A DNA stretch of 64,000 nt from Azolla caroliniana (Eukaryota; Polypodiophyta): positions 13,516,001 through 13,580,000 of the forward strand of contig JBHGNT010000011.1 of NCBI GenBank assembly GCA_043228905.1, read 5' to 3'. Numbering within the stretch: position 1 is the stretch's first letter; every line of letters starts with the position of its first letter. The notes beneath the pieces are model-generated. The model searched no databases. It was not told the origin of the DNA and saw nothing but the letters and a program-made list of their open reading frames with translations. Below are positions 57,008 through 64,000 of this stretch, in pieces. The position numbers were made by a program, and so were the translations under genes.

Positions 57008-57779
57008 TGTTGAGTAGGAGTTAAGTCGGGACAGAGAATCCCATGTAATAAGGGATTTATCCCACATTGTAACGCCTCCCTCTCCTTGTTCTACAAATGA
57101 AAGGGAGGGTCCCTTGTAGAGGGGTTGCCCATTTTGAGTTAGGAAGGTATACCACTTAGGTCTAGGGTTTGGTAGTGTTCTTCCTCTTGATCTTATTCTT
57201 GTTCCCTTAGGGTTTCTACTTTTGTCTTTTCACTCTATTTCGTTTTAGGGTTTTACTTTGGTCTTCTTCATTGTCTCGTGGTTTGGTTCATTCTTTGAAC
57301 GGAGGTTAGTACTCCGTTTAGGTTCTTCTTCTTGTGAGAGTTTGTGAGAGTTAGGGTTTATGCATTTGGGGTCTTAAGGTGTTAGTCTCTTTCTTCGTGT
57401 GAGAGTTTGGACTATTTTGGGGATTCAACAACAACGGCTTTTGGCATTCTGGTGGCGGCTCTTGGAGGTTCGGGATGGAGAGTGTTTCCCATGGCAGTTG
57501 GTTCAAGAAGGGAGGGCGAAGTGGCACGGGAACATTCCACTGTCTTCGGGGCATGACCAAGGGTGGACGTCGCGGTCTCGGCGGCCCACTTGACTCGCCG
57601 TCGCCGGTCCCCATTCTTCTCTTGATGTTTTGTAATAGCCACCAGGTTCGGGGCATGTAAACGTCTTGTTGTAAAATTATTGTTATATATATTCATGTTA
57701 GCTTATATCTATCTTCCTTGTAACATATTTGAGTTGGGTCCATATTTTGCGGTGAACTGTCTTTTTGTGAAACCCTACA
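57008..57779 (+). repeat. Probable 5' LTR of element E
   Basis: TGTTGAGTAGGAGTTAAG to AAACCCTACA, 772 bp, placed in copia-D gag. It has a TATA-like ctacaaatgaaag near 57,091, CT-rich leader-like sequence with gttagggtttatg, and a late T-rich U5. The second LTR is beyond G3 or absent, so the call rests on TG/CA ends, leader-like composition and the following primer site. Confidence 0.55.
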
Positions 57780-57784
57780 TTCGT

Positions 57785-57796
57785 TGGAGCCGGAAG
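57785..57796 (+). other. Possible primer binding site of element E
   Basis: TGGAGCCGGAAG five bases behind the LTR; its complement ends CTCCA, as a tRNA 3' end would, but it is not the initiator-Met type used by the copia elements here. I cannot name the tRNA. Confidence 0.4.
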
Positions 57797-58918
57797 CCGA
57801 TCCCGGACCGAAGCCCACAAAGCTTAAGGACTCCACCATCTGTGTCCCTAGTCCAAGACCCCCATGGTCCCGCCTAAGATCCTACACGTACCCGCGGAAA
57901 ACCGCGACATCTTTAGTGAACCCGATGTGAACGATGGCAAGGGAGAATGGAGGTGGATTAAGAAGGCTTCATGGTGAAGGCAATGTCGAAGGCAATGATG
58001 AACATACACGGAAGAAGGGTGGACAAGAAATGGTTTGGAAGCCGTCGAGGGTGCAGTCGAAGAAGTTGACCATTGAAGTGGGGACGGGGTCCCAAAAATT
58101 TTAAATCCCACGATGCTCGGATTGAGAGGCAATGAGGAGATGTATGAGAGGCAACGAGGCTAAATTGTTTGTCGGGTGGTGGTAGCCGTATGGCATGAAG
58201 AGGACAAAGAGCTTCAAGAAGGTCACGGTTTGGGGTCCTTTGAGGGAGTTATCAAAGATGCACGGGCATGGATGGTCGAAGAGGCAAATAGAGGTCGAGA
58301 AGGAAGCCGCCTTCTCGACGAATGCTGAATAATGAGGAGACCGTGAGGGGTCCGGATTCGGTACGATGGTGCCATTACGGGGAAGGTGTGGGACAAGTCA
58401 CCTTTTCAACTTGCGGAGGAATACGCCTCCCTACACGCAGAGGACGGGGCCTATGCGGAGGCCAGAAGAGCATGCGATGGTAATGTGGGAGAGGGTGCGG
58501 AGCTAGCGACCCTCTCGTCTACCGGAAAAGGGACGGCCATGGATGAGGCCGGTGACTACGGAGCAGGGAGCGCCACTTCGAGAGTGGGCGGAGGGTTCGG
58601 AACATGGTGGCCTGAAACATCAAGCGGGGAGAAGACGAGCGGCAGTGCCGGGACCTTACCCACATTGGTTTTGGAGACTCCGGCATCTGGACTGAGAGCT
58701 AGTGTGAAACCTAGAGTGACGAATGGTGGCGGCGGCAAGGCGGGCAACCAAGACGATGGCAAGGAGAAGGAGGAACAAAGACCGGTCTTGTGGGTCACCT
58801 CACACCACGCTAGAGACTTCGGCGGTCGGCATCGGATTCGACGTAAGACCAAGATATTGACGATGGCGGTAGGAGAATGGGACCTGGTAATCCAGAGAGT
58901 GACGGACGGACTGGGACG
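57797..58918 (+). other. Element E internal region, no gag-pol recognised
   Basis: GC-richer than the surroundings. A 243-codon open frame (58,386-59,117, MWDKSPFQLAEEYASLHAED) is Gly/Ala/Glu-rich and matches no family I know; it runs out of frame into the bHLH fragment. Another frame shows MARENGGGLRRLHGEGNVEG with later stops. No zinc knuckle, protease or RT motif is visible, as in non-autonomous LTR elements. Confidence 0.45.
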
Positions 58919-59133
58919 ACCACTCCTCGGAATCGAGCAGCCACCACAAGTTCAATATCGAGGACCACATCTGCAATGCCGCCGCCCATTGGGAGGGTGC
59001 CCATGCTCTGTAGGCCGGGATGAATCAGTTGCCCCTACTGCTGCCTCCACCTCTTCCTCCTGGCCCCCATGGCACCAATTGCGCCCATGGACACAACATC
59101 ATCGACGATCATGGTGAAGGCGGAGGAGACCGG
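58919..59133 (+). pseudogene. Captured fragment of bHLH exon 1
   Basis: Matches 35,731-35,926 of the bHLH gene at over 90%: ctcctcggaatcgagcagcc, ccacatctgcaatgccgccg, gggagggtgcccatgctctg, then ggcggaggagaccgg. Differences: a 3 bp loss in gaggaggac, cag to tag (Gln to stop in AHALQAG), and an 18 bp gain after ggcccccatgg. The frame reads SSESSSHHKFNIEDHICNAA. It is cut at its right edge by the G3 LTR, so the captured piece may continue outside the window. Confidence 0.9.
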
Positions 59134-59530
59134 TGTCACGACCCAAGCTTCGAAGACGAGGTCAATTTGGAAGAAAAGAAGATAATAACAAATGAAAAGA
59201 CGTTTACAAGACAAAAATACAAGAATTTCTATTACCGGAAACCGAGATTACAAGGTTGTTGAAGACTGGTGTTGAACCGGAATGGTTCAACACTAAGCAA
59301 ATCTTCGACTTATATACTGTACATCAGAATGTGCATGATTGCCATTTGGCATACATGTTGTGCGCTACTTGGCGTACAGGGTGCATGCCATTTGGTGGTA
59401 ATCTAATGTGTCTAGTGCTCTAGAGTTCTTGAATAATAATAATATGACAATGTATTTATTAATGAAAAGTGTAAGATCATTGTTTGAAGGTCACAAGTTC
59501 AAACCTTGATATTCACATTTTGTGATGTCA
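59134..59530 (-). repeat. G3 3' LTR
   Basis: 397 bp, minus strand TGACATCACAAAATG to GGGTCGTGACA. The purine tract AAAGGAGGGGA (59,531-59,541, minus) sits before it. A B-box-like acaagttcaaacctt near 59,492-59,506 lies close to the outer end, as in G2. Confidence 0.75.
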
Positions 59531-59574
59531 TCCCCTCCTTTGACGACGAGTTCCATGAGTTGCAATGCATGAAC

Positions 59575-61228
59575 TAGGTTTTGGTTTATGGGGATAACGA
59601 AGATGAAACTCGTGTATAAGTTCAGAGGCATTAGTGACATTCATTGCAGGTTCCCATGTCTAATCCGCAGGCGTGTATCCAAGCCAATCTATTAGATAAT
59701 ATAACTTATTGCGGATGACCTTAGAGTCCAAAATAGCTTCTACTTCATATTCAGGTCCTTCAGCAAGTTGAACCGGAGGTGGTGGTGGGATAACCCGATT
59801 TGGATTAGAACTTGATATCCATGGTTCTAATAATGAAACATGAAATACTTGATGAAGACGCATATGTGAAGGTAGGTCCAGACGAAATGCAACATCGTTG
59901 ACTTGAGAGATTACAAATGAACCTAGACGTTGGAAATCCAATTTGGCACTTGGTCGAGTAGTTTTCACATTACGACTCAATAACCAGACACGGTCAACAA
60001 CTTTAAACTTAGGGTCTTCAAGCGAAGAATCTAAGCGATGTTTATCCGCCACCTTCTTGTACTTGGCTTGAGCATGAAGAAAATTATGAGAAAGGTTGGT
60101 TTGAATTTCTTTGAGTTTTTCTAGACGATCTTTGACCGTGGGATTGTTTGAGACTTTTGGACATTCAAGCATCATCCATCGAGGATGATATCCTGTGTTT
60201 GCAAAGAATGGAGTGAATCCCGTAAAAGAATGGATTGAATTATTGTAAGCAAATTCTGCCATATGTAAGAAATCCATCCAATCATCTTGTTGATAGTTGA
60301 TAAAGCAACGGAGATATTGTTCTAATGTTTGATTTGTGCATTCTGTTTGACCATCGGTTTGAGGATGGTAGCTTGAAGATAGTTTACGAGAAATTCCAAG
60401 GCTCTCAAGTACGTGTGTCCAAAACTTTGCAATAAATTGTGGTCCACGATCACTAATGATTTCATCTGGAAGGCCATGGTGCTTGAAAACTTCTCGCATA
60501 ACAAGACTTGTCAATTCTTGACTAGTAAAAGTTTTTCTACATGGAAGAAAATGTGCCATTTTCGTAAAGCGATCCACCACTGTAAGAATTGCATCATAGC
60601 CTTGGGAAGATGGGAGATCTGTGATGAAATCGATAGAAATGGATTTCCACAGACTATCTGGAATGGGCAATGGGTGCAACAAACCATATGGCCGATGTTG
60701 AGGCATCTTTGATCGACAACATACATCACAAGTAGAAACATAGTCTATGACAAATTGACGAACCTGAGGCCACTAATAGTTTCAGGTAACTAGCTCTAAT
60801 GTTTTCAAAACTCCGAAATGTCCAGCTAGCGGTGAATCATGGTAGTGATGCAAGACTTCAAGTTGAAAAGGTCCATCAAGAATATAAGTACGGTTGTTTT
60901 GAAAAAGCAACCCATCATGCCAACTGAAGTTCCCATAATCCATGTGAGAAAACTTGGAGAGTGAAGAAGAAGCACGATCTGGAACAAGGTGGTCTAAAAT
61001 ATCTTGTGCAAAATCATTTGAACCAATGCCCGAGGGAATAGAATCGAGAAATTTTGAATCCAAAGTTGTCTCAACAACATTTGTCACCATTAATCGTAGA
61101 GGACTAGGGCTTAGAAGGACTTGTTCTTGATTGTCATAAGTTGGGTCCCTCGGTTTTGGTGCAAAATAAGAGTGTCTTGATAAGGCATTAGCTTTACCTT
61201 GTTGTGTTCCTGGTCGATATGTTATCAC
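59575..61228 (-). pseudogene. G3 integrase and chromodomain
   Basis: From 61,228 right to left: end of RNase H linker, zinc site H..H (HYHDSPLAGHFGVLKTLEL) and C..C (CDVCCRSKM), with a stop at 60,780. A 348-residue open stretch (60,706-59,660) follows with all three catalytic acids: SISIDFITDLP, IISDRGPQF and TDGQTECTNQTLEQ. A C-terminal part (RVWLLSRNVKTT) and the chromodomain EYEVEAILDSKVIRNKLYYL..DWLGYTPAD lead to a tag in place of a codon before TWEP. Better preserved than in G2. Confidence 0.9.
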
Positions 61229-62580
61229 AAAGTTGAACCATGTTAGAAATTGTGCCCACCAAGCTTGTCATCGATTTAGAACTCGAGCATTTTGAAAGTA
61301 TGTGAGGTTTTTATGATCGTTGTAAACAATAATTTGGTGGGGAGAACCTTCCAAGAAGTGACGCCATTGTTCGAAAGAATCAACAATTGCCAACAATTCT
61401 TTGTCATGGATTTCATAATTTATTTCTGCAGGTTCAAACTTTCTTGAATGAAATGCAACTGGATGTAATTTCTCATCATCCGCACTTGCGATAGAACACT
61501 TCCTAGTGCAAAATCAGATGCATTTGCTTCTATGATAAACAACTTTTTAAGGTCAACGTGGACCAAAATGGGAGCAGATGTAAATGCTTGCTTCAAACTA
61601 TCAAATGCATCAGGTGCGCTTGATGTCCATACAAATGGTCGGTTCTTCTGTGTTAGTTCCGTGAGGGGCAAAACAACTTTTGAGTAACTCTTGATGAACT
61701 TGCGGTAGAAATTTGCAAATCCCAAGAAACATTGCAGATCATGAACTGAGCCTGGTGTCTTCCAATCTAGAATTGTTTATACTTTCTTTGGATCCATAAA
61801 AATACCTTCTGGTGAGACCATATACCCTAGAAACTCGACTTGATTGTGGTCAAAGCAACACTTCTCTAGTTTGGCATAAAGACCAAATTCCCGTAATCGT
61901 TGTAGAACTTGTCGAACATGATTATTATGCTCCTCTTGTGTCTTTGAGTAGATAAATATGTCATCCAAGTAAATTATCGTGAAGATATCGAGGAAATCTC
62001 AAAAGATATCATTTGCCATATGTTGGAAAACTACTGGAGCATTTGTAAGCCCGAATGGCATTATTGTGTACTCGAAGTGACCATATCGTGTGTGAAAAGC
62101 AGTTTTCCATTCATCAACAGGTCGAATATGAACAAGGTTTTAAGCTCCTCGTAAGTCTAGCCTTGTGAAGTATTTGGCCCCATTGAGACATTCCAAGAGA
62201 TTTGGAATCAATGGCAGAGCATATCGATTTTGAATCATAACCTTGTTCAAACCTCGATAGTCTATGACCAAACATAAAGAGCCATCTTTCAGCAGGAGAT
62301 CGGGAATGTCGAATAAAGCCATTTGCAAGATTCTCATCAATATATTCTCGAAGAACTTTCAATTCTGACGGCGAAAGGTTATAAATTGGTCCCCATGGTG
62401 GTTCCTTCTCAGCATGCAAATCAATGGGACAATCATATGGGTGATGATCAGGAAGTGTTGTGGCCTTTACCTTATCAAACACATCAGAAAATTCTTGATA
62501 CTTTGATGGCAAATGGACCTCTGAATCTTGTGGGTTTGATAATGGGGTTATGACCACTACGAACACAAACATATCTTCTA
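61229..62580 (-). pseudogene. G3 reverse transcriptase and RNase H
   Basis: RT begins at about 62,570 (FDKVKATTLPDHHPYDCPID), with a frameshift near 62,300 (SPAERWLF versus [17 protein letters not shown]), stops near 62,140 and 62,000, active site YLDD (MDDIFIYSKTQEEH frame, 61,968) and thumb MGFANFYRKFIKSYSK (61,725). RNase H ([15 protein letters not shown], Asp to Asn at the first catalytic site) is broken near 61,480-61,420 and 61,268. Inactive. Confidence 0.88.
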
Positions 62581-63150
62581 TTGTAGCTTCTTTATGTAAT
62601 CTTTTGAGAGAGATAGTTGATATATGTCTTGGTGTTAGCTTTGAGGTTGATGTGGTGATGAGCCTTAAAGTGTTGTCTCATGAGTCTATGATTTCCCATT
62701 TCTTCCAATCAATCTTTGGATTATGAAGTTCAAACCATGGCAACCCAAGAACAATTGGATGTTCAGGACTGCTTATGATATTAAAAGATATTACAGTAGC
62801 TAAATTACCAAGAACTACACGAATAGGCTCTGATTCTTCAGTAATATCTCCTGATGCAATAGAACGTCCATCAGTTACTGCTACTGATGCTAGACGAGGA
62901 AGCTTATAGAGTAGAATTTCTTGTGTTGTGGCAAAATCCCAATCCATGAAACATGAGTTGGCTCCTAAATACAAGAGCACAGATGCAAGAACTTGATGAC
63001 ATCTTGATGTGCTGAGTTGAACTTGCGTTGTGAAAACTTCACTAACTCGGTTCAATGAAATGGAACCTAAGCTCGGAACAAGTTCTATATTCTTTGATTG
63101 GTCCAACCAAATGGCTCCGATTTTGGCTAGACTTACTCGCTTAACAACTC
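62581..63150 (-). pseudogene. G3 protease
   Basis: Open stretch 63,106-62,678: LASVLLYLGANSCFMDWDF in place of LLDSGA, so the catalytic Asp-Ser are lost; later HPIVLGLPWFELHNPKIDWK. Matches the G2 protease region. Confidence 0.82.
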
Positions 63151-63159
63151 ATCTAGTTG

Positions 63160-64000
63160 GCTTAGAACATCAAAACTATTGGATTGAGGGTTGTTGACAA
63201 GAGTTCTTGGTTTATTGGCTTTGACTGGAGAAGATGAATCAAAATTCTCAATAGCACTTACTTGATTTACTTGTCTCTTTGGTCAATGTGAACAATGTAT
63301 TGCTATATGTCCTGGACCACCACAGTATAGGCAAAGTCGATTTGCTCGATGTCGTTGTTTCTCGGCTTCGGACAATGGACCTCGACGACGTGCTGCATCA
63401 ATCTCCATTGGAGTAGGTCCATTAAAAGAATTAGGATTAGGAACTTGCATTGATCCTAAAGGTGGTGAGGCTAATGCTGAAGCATATGTTTGCTCAGATC
63501 TAAGGTGTGTCGACGTTTGTTGGCGCTCAAAACGTCTTTCGAACAAACGATTGTCACATCGAACTGCGCGGCTAATAGCTTCTGTCAGTGATTTGGGTTC
63601 ATCATGAAATATTAAGAGCAAGACTTTAACATCATTACGCAAACCATGCCGAAACAAGTCCATCATCGCTGCTTCATCCCAAGGGATATCACAAGCAAGA
63701 AGACGAAAATCAGCTATGTAAGCTGATGTTGGCCGATCTCCTTGGCGCAACCTACGTATCTTGTTTATTGTTGTTCTTACACTATCAGTATCACCAAAAC
63801 TAGCTTGGAATTCGTTGATAAAGGTATCAAAGTTTTCTTGTATTGGGGATTTCTTCTCTAGCAATGGTGCAAACCATGCTAGTGCGGTTCCTGTCAATAA
63901 TGTTCCAACTAACCCCACTCGAGCTACGTCAGTTGGATATCGGTTGGGATGCATATGAATTATAAGGCGTACCTGATTTAAGAATCCTCAGAATTGAGAC
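63160..64000 (-). pseudogene. G3 gag, cut by window edge
   Basis: Retrotrans_gag from the right edge: TLLTGTALAWFAPLLEKK, LRQGDRPTSAYIADFRLLAC, RHGLRNDVKVLLLIF, ending in a zinc knuckle CLYCGGPGHIAIHC near 63,300. A tga follows CSH, then PKRQVNQV. The main part (63,283-63,954) is open; the N-terminus lies beyond the window. Confidence 0.85.

Larger units (their letters stand above)
59134..64000 (-). mobile_element. G3, Ty3/gypsy chromovirus, 5' end outside window
   Basis: Minus-strand element with 3' LTR 59,134-59,530, polypurine tract, integrase with chromodomain, RNase H, RT, protease and gag running to the right edge. It is a relative of G2 with matching domain order. It lies inside the captured bHLH fragment; the left flank accgg would be one copy of the target duplication. 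Confidence 0.9.

Noticed and set aside
58386-59117. 243-codon ORF in element E as a host gene
   Set aside because: Low-complexity composition and it passes through the captured bHLH fragment in a different frame from the source.

Overview
The window looks like nuclear DNA of a land plant: an AT-rich background densely filled with Ty1/copia and Ty3/gypsy LTR retrotransposons carrying the plant-typical tRNA-iMet primer site TGGTATCAGAGC, chromodomain gypsy elements, and one intron-containing plant bHLH transcription factor gene. I cannot name the species. I see no organellar, rRNA or intact tRNA genes.

Layout. 1-1,592: the 5' LTR of a copia element (copia-F, body off the left edge) inserted in the gag of another copia (copia-X), both minus strand. 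1.7-26.3 kb: an old, decayed non-chromovirus gypsy (G1) on the minus strand. It is interrupted by a 3.75 kb DNA transposon-like element (DT1, 9.16-12.92 kb) and by a mosaic copia (copia-B, 13.73-25.17 kb), whose 3' LTR is itself split by an intact young copia (copia-A1, 19.62-25.01 kb, single 1,357-codon gag-pol ORF, LTRs that look identical). 26.37-31.51 kb: a broken copia (copia-C, minus) related to copia-B. 31.5-34.0 kb: AT-rich, nothing recognisable.

34.0-42.2 kb: the only host gene I recognise, a four-exon bHLH gene (35,425-38,252, plus, 656 aa). A 247 bp tandem duplication lies upstream and a ~1.9 kb tandem duplication downstream. Exon 1 contains six CCTAAC units and His/Asn-rich tracts.

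43.86 kb to the end: a chain of nested elements. Copia-D (43.86 kb) was hit in gag by chromovirus G2 (44.95-56.64 kb, TSD cgaac). G2 was hit in the integrase region by copia-A2 (46.60-51.94 kb, TSD tatgg), a sister of A1 with one nonsense codon. Downstream, copia-D was hit by a probable non-autonomous LTR element E (from 57.01 kb) that carries a fragment of the bHLH exon 1. That fragment is cut by a second chromovirus, G3 (59.13 kb to the right edge, minus).

Most notable: the bHLH exon fragment inside E; the palindrome-bearing array in DT1; the extra retropepsin-like domain behind the G1 integrase; the doubled polypurine tract and charged tail of copia-B/C; the contrast between near-identical coding regions and divergent LTRs of A1 and A2; and tRNA-like A/B-box segments at the outer ends of chromovirus LTRs. 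The exact bases of the junctions and TSDs were read by eye.
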